A stretch of DNA of 8,873 nucleotides, taken from the NCBI GenBank assembly GCA_900557035.1, contig USRA01000071.1, positions 1 to 8,873 of the forward strand, written 5' to 3'. Positions 1-5,940 of the stretch are shown piece by piece. The stretch is from an uncultured Prevotella sp. (GTDB lineage Bacteria; Bacteroidota; Bacteroidia; Bacteroidales; Bacteroidaceae). Positions within the stretch are counted from its first letter, which is position 1; the number at the start of each line of letters is the position of its first letter. Below the pieces are notes generated by a model, which had not been told where the DNA came from, did no database searches, and saw only the letters and a list, made by a program, of their open reading frames with translations. Both the position numbers and the translations under genes were made by a program.

Positions 1-60
1 ATGGAAGGCCGAATTCACCCTCCCAGCCATGAATTAGGGTGCAAAATCCTTCCGAGGGTG

Positions 61-68
61 CAAAGATA
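61..68 (-). promoter_or_regulatory. Probable Bacteroidota -7 element pointing left out of the window
   Basis: Read on the minus strand this is TATCTTTG, an exact match to the TAnnTTTG -7 element of the Bacteroidota housekeeping sigma factor. No clear TTG-type -33 element lies at the usual distance, so only half the promoter is visible. Transcription would run left. A minus-strand ATG at 30-28 opens a frame of ten codons to the window edge, too little to call a gene. The 10-bp sequence AGGGTGCAAA occurs at 36-45 and again at 55-64, the second copy overlapping this element. Confidence 0.45.
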
Positions 69-109
69 CAACTATTTTATTCAAAAACAGTAATTTACAT
101 GAAAAAAAA

Positions 110-140
110 TTGGTATTAACAAAGAAAAGCGTTATTTTTG
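110..140 (+). promoter_or_regulatory. Promoter of the AAA ATPase gene
   Basis: TATTTTTG at 133-140 matches the Bacteroidota -7 consensus TAnnTTTG. TTG at 110-112 lies 20 bp upstream, the usual -33 spacing. Transcription should start near 147, giving a leader of about 45 nt before the ATG at 194. Confidence 0.6.
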
Positions 141-193
141 CAGCAGAAAAATGCGTAAATACGCAAAAATCTTATCCAAAACATTAATAAGTC

Positions 194-1438
194 ATGATTA
201 TAGTACGAAACAAATACATCAGACAACTCATAGAGAACAGACACAACGGACTTGTAAAAGTCATCACTGGTATCAGGCGTTGTGGCAAATCATTCCTTCT
301 TTTCAACCTGTTCAAACAACAACTCCAAAAAGAAGGCGTTGATAATGATCATATCATCGAAATGGCATTCGATGATTTTGGCAATCGCAAATACAGGAAC
401 CCAGACAAATTCTACCAATACATCAAGAGCCTCATCAAAGATGAGAACATGTATTATATCTTGCTCGACGAGGTACAGATGATGAATGAATTTGAGGATG
501 TCTTAAACGGATTACTCCATATTCCAAATGCCGACGTCTATGTTACCGGTAGCAATGCCAAATTCCTATCCAAAGACATAATAACTGAATTTAGAGGTCG
601 CGGATACCAGATTCACATCTCGCCGCTCAGTTTTTCTGAATTCATGTCTGTATATCAAGGCAGCAAGGAAGAGGGATGGATAGAATACCTGCAATATGGT
701 GGACTCCCACCCGTAGTACTTCAACCAACGGCTGAAGGAAAAATCAAACTCCTAAAAGACCTTTGGAAAGAAACATATCTGATAGATATTCTCAACAGAA
801 ATCGCATCAAGAACAATGCAGAACTAGAGGAATTACTCTGCATGTTGGCATCAGGTATAGGTGGGCTCGTCAATCCTCAAAAACTCTCCAATACATTTAA
901 GACCAACAAGAATATAACGATTGCACCTGCCACTCTGAAAAATTACATAGATTACTGTTCTGATGCATTTCTGATAGAGGAGGCCAACAGGTATGACGTA
1001 AAGGGCAGAAAGTACATTGGAACTCCGATGAAATTCTATTTCTCGGATTTAGGCTTGCGTAATGCCCTACTCAACTTCCGACAGATAGAAAAAACTCACC
1101 TCATGGAGAACGCTATCTATTGTGAACTGAGAAGGCAAGGATTTAATGTAGATGTTGGCGTGGTCGTATTCAACGGGAAAGACGAGAATGGCGTAAGCTT
1201 CCGCAAACAGTTGGAAGTCGATTTCGTATGCAACAAGGGTAGTCGCCGTTATTACATACAGTCAGCACTCAGTTTGCCAACCCCGGAAAAGATGGATCAA
1301 GAAACTAATTCCCTCCGTCGCATTGACGATGGTTTCGAGAAGATTGTCATCGTGGGCGAGCATTTTGTCAGCAACCACGACAATAATGGAATCCTCTTTA
1401 TGAGTATCTATGAATTTATGAGTAAAGAATTGTCTTAG
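194..1438 (+). CDS. AAA ATPase with C-terminal DUF4143 nuclease-like domain (AAA_14 family)
   Basis: Predicted cytoplasmic P-loop ATPase of 414 residues, the usual length for this family. The N-terminal AAA_14 domain (about 1-200) has a Walker A motif GIRRCGKS at 26-33, a Walker B motif YYILLDE ending at E93, a sensor-like TGSN at 118-121 and the family motif EFRGRGY near 132-138 before a PLSFSEF segment. The C-terminal half matches DUF4143, which has a PD-(D/E)XK-like fold: E305, D343 (in LEVDF) and Q356 in YIQSA stand where the nuclease residues sit. The usual E-x-K is replaced by Q-x-A, a variant I associate with Bacteroidales members, so cleavage activity is doubtful. The biological role of these proteins is not known; they are common, often solitary accessory genes. 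The start ATG has no Shine-Dalgarno, as is normal here. It is a single-gene unit with its own promoter and terminator. Confidence 0.9.
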   Translation: MIIVRNKYIRQLIENRHNGLVKVITGIRRCGKSFLLFNLFKQQLQKEGVDNDHIIEMAFDDFGNRKYRNPDKFYQYIKSLIKDENMYYILLDEVQMMNEFEDVLNGLLHIPNADVYVTGSNAKFLSKDIITEFRGRGYQIHISPLSFSEFMSVYQGSKEEGWIEYLQYGGLPPVVLQPTAEGKIKLLKDLWKETYLIDILNRNRIKNNAELEELLCMLASGIGGLVNPQKLSNTFKTNKNITIAPATLKNYIDYCSDAFLIEEANRYDVKGRKYIGTPMKFYFSDLGLRNALLNFRQIEKTHLMENAIYCELRRQGFNVDVGVVVFNGKDENGVSFRKQLEVDFVCNKGSRRYYIQSALSLPTPEKMDQETNSLRRIDDGFEKIVIVGEHFVSNHDNNGILFMSIYEFMSKELS

Positions 1439-1505
1439 CATCACCATTTACGGGATTATGCATTAAGACATGGCAAAAATACTAAAAATATCTATTCTGA
1501 CAAAG

Positions 1506-1532
1506 AAAAAATGCGAGTTTCTTGCATTTTTT
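1506..1532. terminator. Bidirectional intrinsic terminator after the ATPase gene
   Basis: A perfect 9-bp inverted repeat pairs AAAAAATGC (1506-1514) with GCATTTTTT (1524-1532) around a 9-nt loop. The A6 and T6 tracts give a U-tract in both directions. It lies 68 bp after the ATPase stop codon. Its right arm overlaps the TTG used as the -33 element of the next promoter. Confidence 0.65.
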
Positions 1533-1553
1533 GCGCAGAAATCATTATCTTTG
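1522..1553 (+). promoter_or_regulatory. Promoter of the DUF3843-like gene
   Basis: TATCTTTG at 1546-1553 is a consensus -7 element and TTG at 1522-1524 sits 21 bp upstream. The -7 region is tandemly duplicated: ATTATCTTT occurs at 1544-1552 and again at 1555-1563, but the second copy reads TATCTTTA and lacks the final G. Transcription should begin near 1560, leaving a leader of about 130 nt. I see no riboswitch in that leader, only a weak CGAG/CTCG pairing around 1622-1639. Confidence 0.7.
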
Positions 1554-1691
1554 CATTATCTTTACAGATAAATCGGGCGACATTCTATGCCGAACGACTA
1601 ACAATTGATAATAACAAACAACGAGAATAACGACCCTCGCACCTATACGATGCATCCGTTATAACCTCGAAACAACAAAGAATCAAACCAT

Positions 1692-3248
1692 ATGAAAAAG
1701 GTAATTTTCACCCAAGAGTGGATGGCAATGCATCCATACGAGAAGCCAAACGACGTTGACCAGTACTACACAGAACTTGCCAACGAAATATATCACGCCC
1801 TTGACGAGGCATGCTTCACCCACCAGTTTCCAAACGTGGAGGAAGCCAAGCAGCTTGCACTCAGCATCGCCGGCTACTTCGAGGACATCATCTCAGGCAC
1901 CTGCATCTGGAAGACCTTTACTGCCGAATGCAAGAAGCGCTACGGCTCCTACATCCCTTTCTATGAGAACGAGGACGATTTCATCCAGAATACCCTGAAC
2001 GAAAATATGCCTCCATACGACCCGGACGAAATCAACTTCGCCGACATCAAGTTCCTCTGCTGGCATCATTACCAGCAGAGCAGTCATGTGCAGGAAGCCG
2101 TACCTTTCCTCTTCAGCACCATAGAGCTGGCTGCAAAGCTTGCCTACAATGTGCTAGACAAGGAGTATGAAACGGCACCAGAGAACGACCGCCTCTATGA
2201 GTTCCTCTGCGAACTGCCTACCGATGAGGATAAGTTCTATGAATATCGCGATGCACTGGCCTGGTTCCACTATGGCTGCTACTTCAACGTGGGCAACCGC
2301 TTCCGCCTTCAGATGGAGCTGGAGCGCCTAGCCCACTCTCCACAGGGCTTCAACGACATCATCGCCTACTCTATCCAGATAGAACAGACGATGAACAGCC
2401 GCAACAACCTGCTCGCCCTCACCTCTGCCGAATGGCTTGCCAAGGTGAGCGAACATCATCCTGCCCACAAGCTTTGGACAGACATCGACTATAAGAGCAC
2501 CCGTGCCTTCAAGATGATAAAGGAAGATGATAACTTCTTCTATCTGAAAGATGTATATGATGCTTCGGATGAAGAGAATCTGCTCAGAGTGCGCAAGGAT
2601 TCAACCAACATTGAGGATGCGAGCGCATTCCTCAGCGGTGAGCAGCTGATTGTTACCAACCTCTTCTACTTCGGTGGTGACTGGTGGCAGACGGGTGCCC
2701 TGATGAATCCTCCTTACGAGGAGAACAAGGAGCAGATTGAGGCTGAGAAAGACCGCCTGAACCGCAAGCAGCCTATCCACGATTACAACCTGCTCAAGGC
2801 GAAGGATTTCGGGGATAAGTTCATCTTCCTGGAGGATGTCAAGACCCTGAAGGAGTTCTTGCAGGAGGTAGGTTTCGAACTACCAGCCAACATCAAGTTT
2901 CCTCCAAAATACGAGAAGGGAATCATCGTTTGCGGAAGTCCATATACGGGCATCAACATCTGTTTCGGTTTGGCTCATTGCATTGCAGCTCCAGAGAATC
3001 CATATTATGATGCAGAGCGTGCAGAGATTGATGGTTTCAACATCATCAGCGGCAACGGTCGCCCATTCCCTTACGAGATTGTGTGCAAGCTGATAGACAA
3101 CAACATGTTGCCTGATGCCAACCTCTTCACCAGCCGATACGTAAAGGAGGCAGGCTTGAAGATTACCCAGGCAAACCTCCAGTTCCTTGCCGATTACTAT
3201 CTGATGGGCAGAAAGGACAAGGATCTGTCGCCAGCAGAATTGTGGTAA
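1692..3248 (+). CDS. Uncharacterised protein resembling the Bacteroidales DUF3843 family
   Basis: A 518-residue protein without signal peptide or membrane segment, so probably cytoplasmic. The N-terminus (FTQEWMAMHPYEKPNDVDQYY) resembles what I recall of DUF3843, an uncharacterised family mostly from Bacteroides and Prevotella; this is recognition from memory only. Visible landmarks are an acidic, helical first half rich in aromatic residues, a tryptophan pair W331-W332 in GGDWWQTGAL, a charged segment around 345-360, and a C-terminal block with several cysteines (CGSPYTGINICFGLAHC, starting at C414) followed by NPYYDAE. No nucleotide-binding or catalytic motif is recognisable. The gene is more GC-rich than the ATPase upstream and uses codons typical of well-expressed host genes, suggesting a resident gene. 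It is transcribed alone. No function can be assigned. Confidence 0.85.
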   Translation: MKKVIFTQEWMAMHPYEKPNDVDQYYTELANEIYHALDEACFTHQFPNVEEAKQLALSIAGYFEDIISGTCIWKTFTAECKKRYGSYIPFYENEDDFIQNTLNENMPPYDPDEINFADIKFLCWHHYQQSSHVQEAVPFLFSTIELAAKLAYNVLDKEYETAPENDRLYEFLCELPTDEDKFYEYRDALAWFHYGCYFNVGNRFRLQMELERLAHSPQGFNDIIAYSIQIEQTMNSRNNLLALTSAEWLAKVSEHHPAHKLWTDIDYKSTRAFKMIKEDDNFFYLKDVYDASDEENLLRVRKDSTNIEDASAFLSGEQLIVTNLFYFGGDWWQTGALMNPPYEENKEQIEAEKDRLNRKQPIHDYNLLKAKDFGDKFIFLEDVKTLKEFLQEVGFELPANIKFPPKYEKGIIVCGSPYTGINICFGLAHCIAAPENPYYDAERAEIDGFNIISGNGRPFPYEIVCKLIDNNMLPDANLFTSRYVKEAGLKITQANLQFLADYYLMGRKDKDLSPAELW

Positions 3249-3289
3249 ATTCATTCAGAATAATCAGAATATTCAAAAGTTTAGAAAAG

Positions 3290-3353
3290 AAAGAGCGGAA
3301 AAACAACTGTTAACTGTTAACTCTGTTAACCCCCGGTTGTTCTTCCGCTCTTT
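3290..3353. terminator. Strong intrinsic terminator with a GTTAAC-triplet loop
   Basis: The arms 3290-3307 (AAAGAGCGG...) and 3336-3353 (...CCGCTCTTT) form an 18-bp stem with one A-C mismatch, followed by a T-rich tract. On the minus strand the stem is followed by TTTCTTTTC, so it may stop transcription both ways. The 28-nt loop holds three GTTAAC hexamers spaced by T and TCT. It ends the DUF3843-like transcript and faces the convergent micropeptide operon. A near-copy ends the LOG gene at 8256-8315. Confidence 0.85.
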
Positions 3354-3424
3354 TTATTTTTAGTAATTTCTCAGTTAGTTATTCTAAAATCACTAATTTA
3401 AAATGTTTGTACTAAGGAAAGAAT

Positions 3425-3451
3425 GAAAAAGGGCACGATTGCTCGTGCCCC
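3425..3451 (-). terminator. Intrinsic terminator of the LRR/micropeptide operon
   Basis: A perfect 8-bp inverted repeat, GGGCACGA (3431-3438) with TCGTGCCC (3443-3450), closes a 4-nt loop. Read on the minus strand it is followed by TTTTTCATT. It starts 15 bp beyond the stop codon of the 24-codon reading frame, which supports that frame being part of a real transcript. Confidence 0.8.
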
Positions 3452-3465
3452 AATGAAAGCGTCTG

Positions 3466-3540
3466 TTAGTAAGCCTTCAAACTGGATAACAGCATTAAGG
3501 CCACCAACAAAAGAACCTTAATCCACGTTGACTTTTTCAT
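3466..3540 (-). CDS. 24-residue membrane-type micropeptide (smalltalk-like)
   Basis: A very short frame that begins ATG at 3540 and stops TAA at 3468-3466. The product starts MKKSTWIK, continues with the hydrophobic run VLLLVALMLL and ends SSLKAY. That is a positive N-terminus plus one short hydrophobic helix, so a membrane peptide or remnant signal-like peptide is plausible. It resembles the very short Bacteroidales proteins annotated as smalltalk protein, which also begin MKK-(S/E)-x-W; their function is unknown. No TAnnTTTG element lies between it and the LRR gene (stop at 3660), so it is probably co-transcribed with that gene. An intrinsic terminator follows it directly. The resemblance is recalled, not searched. 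Confidence 0.55.
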   Translation of the reverse strand: MKKSTWIKVLLLVALMLLSSLKAY

Positions 3541-3603
3541 TGTCTTCGTTTTTTAGGGTTAGTTTAAAATAGGTCTTCACCTGCCTACGGTATCTATGCG
3601 GCA

Positions 3604-3649
3604 GAGCACCTAGTAGGCCACAGTGCTCCCATATAGCATCACAAGATGC
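3604..3649 (-). other. Two small hairpins between the LRR gene and the micropeptide
   Basis: GAGCAC (3604-3609) pairs with GTGCTC (3623-3628), and GCATC (3636-3640) pairs with GATGC (3645-3649). Neither is followed by a T-tract on either strand, so they are not obvious terminators. They may be processing or stability elements in the RNA joining the LRR gene to the micropeptide. The rest of this 119-bp gap shows nothing recognisable. Confidence 0.35.
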
Positions 3650-3659
3650 CTGTCGTCAT

Positions 3660-5051
3660 TTATTGAACAACAACTTTCTTCACACTACCATCACTATACT
3701 TCACGATGTTCAAGCCCTTGGCTGGAGCAGACAATCTCTGACCGTTTACAGAATAGCGAGAGAGTTCCTTGGCATCGGTAGAGGTTGTAACCTTATCAAT
3801 GCCAGTTGCATCGAACTCTACGATATTCTCGAAATAGCCAAATTCTGACAACCAATAATCGCCAAAAGTTCCTATTGGTACATAAACAGTACAATTCTTT
3901 GCGTCACATCTATAAAATACACCTGTCCCCAGCTTTGGTAATTTTTCCGGATATGCATAAATGGAGGTTAACCCACTGCAACCTTCAAAAGCATAATCGC
4001 CTATCGAAGTAACACTGGAAGGGATGCTCAAGCTAGCCAATCCACTGCAACCATTAAAAGCATTCTTGCCTATCGAAGTAACACTGGAAGGGATACTCAA
4101 GCTAGTCAATCCACTGCAACCAAAAAAAGTACCCCAATCTATCGAAGTAACACTGGAAGGGATGCTCAAGCTAGTCAAACCACTGCAACCTTGAAAAGCA
4201 CTATAGCCTATCGAAGTAACACTGGAAGGGATGCTCAAGCTAGTCAATCCACTGCAACCTTCAAAAGCGCAAATGCCTATCGAAGTAACACTGGAAGGAA
4301 TGGTCAAGCTAGTCAAACCACTGCAATTAGAAAAAGCATTAGCACCTATCGAAGTAACACTGGAAGGGATGCTCAAGCTAGTCAAACCACTGCAATTAGA
4401 AAAAGCATACACGCCTATCGAAGTAATACTGGAAGGGATGGTCAAGCTAGTCAATCCAGTGCACCTAAAAAAAGCACGATAGCCTATCGAAGTAACACTG
4501 GAAGGGATGCTCAAGCTAGTCAAACCACAGCAACAATAAAAAGCTTCCCTGCCTATCGAAGTAACACTGGAAGGGATAGTCAAGCTAGTCAAACCACAGC
4601 ATTCATAAAAAGCATAATCGCCTATCGAAGTAACACTAGAAGGGATGGTCAAGCTAGTCAAACCAGTGCATCCATAAAAAGCATGATCTCCCAAATTATC
4701 ATTAGAGGTATAACTGCCTTCCCAGTAATCAGATCCACCTTCTACAATTTTAGCATCAGACAAATCTAATATAGATAGTTTTCCGTCGGTTATATTCATA
4801 TTATAATCACGACCAGCCATCTCACGGATAAGACGCCAATCCGTACCATTAACTTCACCAACAATCTTCAAATTGGTAATCAGATATTTCTTGCTTGTAC
4901 TAATCCTATGAGGTAAAGTACCAGCCTCATCCAACTTGATTGTTATTTGTTTGGTAATCAAGCCTTCATCAGCCGCTTGGATTGCCAAGCACCCAAACAA
5001 CATAAATACTGTTGCCAAAAACAGAGTTTTCAATGTAGATAAATTCATCAT
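3660..5051 (-). CDS. Secreted BspA-like leucine-rich-repeat surface protein
   Basis: A 463-residue exported protein. An N-terminal signal sequence (about 1-26) has a hydrophobic core and an AIQA/ADE site suited to signal peptidase I; LFGC inside it is an imperfect lipobox, so a lipoprotein cannot be excluded. Residues 131-360 are ten 23-residue repeats of the Treponema pallidum LRR type (LRR_5), each LTSL(S/T)IPSSVTSIG followed by a variable stretch of form xxAFxxCxG; partial repeats flank both ends. The tail (YSVNGQRLSAP...GLNIV...KKVVVQ) looks like a type A sorting domain of the type IX secretion system, which would place it on the cell surface. Family members such as Tannerella BspA bind host proteins or bacteria, but no ligand can be read from the sequence. 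Two ATG codons open the gene in tandem. It follows the 107-residue gene by 19 bp and is probably co-transcribed with it. Confidence 0.92.
   Translation of the reverse strand: MMNLSTLKTLFLATVFMLFGCLAIQAADEGLITKQITIKLDEAGTLPHRISTSKKYLITNLKIVGEVNGTDWRLIREMAGRDYNMNITDGKLSILDLSDAKIVEGGSDYWEGSYTSNDNLGDHAFYGCTGLTSLTIPSSVTSIGDYAFYECCGLTSLTIPSSVTSIGREAFYCCCGLTSLSIPSSVTSIGYRAFFRCTGLTSLTIPSSITSIGVYAFSNCSGLTSLSIPSSVTSIGANAFSNCSGLTSLTIPSSVTSIGICAFEGCSGLTSLSIPSSVTSIGYSAFQGCSGLTSLSIPSSVTSIDWGTFFGCSGLTSLSIPSSVTSIGKNAFNGCSGLASLSIPSSVTSIGDYAFEGCSGLTSIYAYPEKLPKLGTGVFYRCDAKNCTVYVPIGTFGDYWLSEFGYFENIVEFDATGIDKVTTSTDAKELSRYSVNGQRLSAPAKGLNIVKYSDGSVKKVVVQ
3972..4661 (-). repeat. Ten 69-bp tandem repeats encoding the LRR domain
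   Basis: Ten in-frame 69-bp units encode residues 131-360 of the LRR protein. The 14-residue framework part is almost identical in DNA from unit to unit, including synonymous positions, while most differences fall in the part encoding the variable segment of about nine residues. This points to recent duplication or gene conversion within the array, and to a unit count that may vary between strains. Confidence 0.95.
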
Positions 5052-5070
5052 ATTCTAAAAATTAATTGTT

Positions 5071-5394
5071 CTAGTTATTCAAATAATTCCATCCTAAAGG
5101 ACCATCGCCTTTATCTGAAAGATAGCAAATAGTTCTCACTGTATCATAGACAGAATCAATATGCGCAACAAAAGAAGTTAAGGCTTCCTCACCTAACTTC
5201 CTTTCAAACAGTTTTGTCAATTCATCACTACATTTTTCATTGGTTACACCATCATCTCCTTCCGATAGCGCAGCTAACATATAACCAACTATTGCTGCAT
5301 GAATCTTAGCATCATCCAATGGACACTTTGTAGCATCAGCCTCTTGGTTGATGACATCTTGCAAATGTTTCTTTGCTTGTTCTAATGTACTCAT
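5071..5394 (-). CDS. Unknown small cytoplasmic protein ahead of the LRR gene
   Basis: A 107-residue protein that I do not recognise. I start it at the ATG at 5394 because AAGGA lies seven bases upstream; a GTG at 5415 would add seven residues but has no better signal. It is acidic and mostly helical in character, with a first helix STLEQAKKHLQDVINQEAD, a central segment IHAAIVGYMLAALSEGDDG and an aromatic C-terminus ending GWNYLNN. There is no signal peptide, membrane helix or known motif; two cysteines are present in the first half and one near the end. It is the first gene of the LRR operon, with a 19-bp gap to the next start, and it follows the structured leader. A regulatory or chaperone-like role beside the surface protein is only a guess. 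Confidence 0.75.
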   Translation of the reverse strand: MSTLEQAKKHLQDVINQEADATKCPLDDAKIHAAIVGYMLAALSEGDDGVTNEKCSDELTKLFERKLGEEALTSFVAHIDSVYDTVRTICYLSDKGDGPLGWNYLNN

Positions 5395-5439
5395 ATTTAT
5401 TCCTTTCTTGCTCACTTCTGAAATCCCATAGAAACAAGC

Positions 5440-5825
5440 ATAAATTAAAACGGAAAGCGTGGGATCTCCTCGTTACTCGTCCCACTGATTGAGGCCTTCG
5501 CATTGCCCAGGATTGTTGAACGAGCAACATCGAAGCCCACGCCGATATGTGTACACTTTTCCCTATACGGATATAAGACTTATCACTTGACGCAATAAGC
5601 CATACCAGTAAAGGGATGTGGCTAAAACACATCCCGAGGGCATCTACCGTTGCATTGCTCATGACAATCCTTGAAGTTTGCGAAGTTTCAATCAGTCTAG
5701 AACAAAGCGCCAAGTAAACGCTCTATATTATGTCACGATACCTCTACCCTCCCAAGTCCTCGTCTCAACCATCTCCCTTTTGAAAAGGAAGAAAAGCATC
5801 AACTCGGCGTGAGCGAACGGGTATC
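5440..5825 (-). ncRNA. Candidate structured RNA or long regulatory leader
   Basis: About 385 nt downstream of a consensus minus-strand -7 element contain many inverted repeats and no convincing gene. Seen directly: a perfect 8-bp hairpin GGGATGTG/CACATCCC (5613-5620 with 5628-5635); CTTCG/CGAAG and TGTTG/CAACA pairings in 5496-5536; CCG-TAT/ATA-CGG pairing around a GTGTACAC palindrome near 5542-5570; and a nearly self-complementary stretch at 5772-5792. At the 3' end, 5457-5463 can pair either with 5536-5542 (7 bp) or, shifted, as 5459-5464 with 5480-5485 (6 bp), followed by a loosely T-rich region. It could be a free-standing RNA ending near 5440 or the 5' leader of the operon at 5071-5394. 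Bacteroidales have promoter-defined structured RNAs of unknown role such as the Bacteroidales-1 motif; I cannot tell whether this is one. It lacks the hallmarks of tmRNA, RNase P RNA and SRP RNA. Confidence 0.5.
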
Positions 5826-5831
5826 TGCGTG

Positions 5832-5839
5832 CAAAGGTA
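5832..5839 (-). promoter_or_regulatory. -7 promoter element for the structured RNA and LRR operon
   Basis: Read on the minus strand the sequence is TACCTTTG followed by C, a very good TAnnTTTG match. The -33 region is weak, with CTTTCC the nearest candidate and slightly too close. It is the only clear promoter upstream of the 107-residue gene, the LRR gene and the micropeptide. Transcription should start near 5825. Confidence 0.6.
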
Positions 5840-5842
5840 ATG

Positions 5843-5880
5843 AAAATAATCGGAAAGTCGTATCATTCCCGATTATTTTT
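5843..5880. terminator. Bidirectional terminator-like hairpin just upstream of the RNA promoter
   Basis: AAAATAATCGG (5843-5853) and CCGATTATTTT (5869-5879) form a perfect 11-bp stem with a 15-nt loop. T-tracts follow on both strands. On the minus strand it would end transcription arriving from the decayed ATPase region before the promoter at 5832-5839. It also covers the -33 region of that promoter, so it might instead act as an operator. Confidence 0.55.
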
Positions 5881-5898
5881 TCAAGAAACATAAAGATT

Positions 5899-5923
5899 CT
5901 GTTGTGTGAAGGCACACAAACAG
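5899..5923. other. Short hairpin in non-coding sequence
   Basis: CTGTTGTGTG (5899-5908) pairs with CACACAAACAG (5913-5923) with one bulged base and a 4-nt loop. It has no T-tract and no assigned role. Apart from it, the stretch 5881-5940 between the decayed ATPase end and the hairpin at 5843-5880 shows only a doubtful 20-codon frame. Confidence 0.4.
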
Positions 5924-5940
5924 CCATAAAGTCATTGTAT

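Noticed and set aside
1..93. Plus-strand frame of 30 codons from the first base
   Set aside because: It runs through the leftward promoter, has no ribosome binding site or coding character, and its beginning is cut by the window edge.
2880..3254. Minus-strand frame of 124 codons opposite the DUF3843-like gene
   Set aside because: It is antisense to the 3' end of a long, well-supported gene; no promoter or ribosome binding site is seen.
3972..4661. Possible CRISPR array because of regular repeats
   Set aside because: The 69-bp units are contiguous coding sequence without unique spacers and translate to LRR units.
4191..4769. Plus-strand open frame of 192 codons with a repeated AYRSNTGR pattern
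   Set aside because: It is the antisense shadow of the 69-bp LRR repeats; 69 is divisible by 3, so a stop-free frame repeats along the array.
5336..5713. Minus-strand open frame of 125 codons overlapping the 107-residue gene
   Set aside because: It is Ser/Arg/Trp-rich with no domain, overlaps a better-supported gene, and its sequence is dominated by inverted repeats, including a perfect 8-bp hairpin. Structured RNA explains it better than protein.
5440..5825. tmRNA or RNase P RNA identity for the structured region
   Set aside because: There is no CCA-ending tRNA-like domain or tag-peptide frame for tmRNA, and none of the conserved RNase P core sequences were found.
5873..5935. Minus-strand 20-codon frame beginning MTLWLFVC
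   Set aside because: It overlaps two hairpins, one of them terminator-like, follows directly after the decayed ATPase, and has no promoter or terminator of its own, unlike the micropeptide at 3466-3540.
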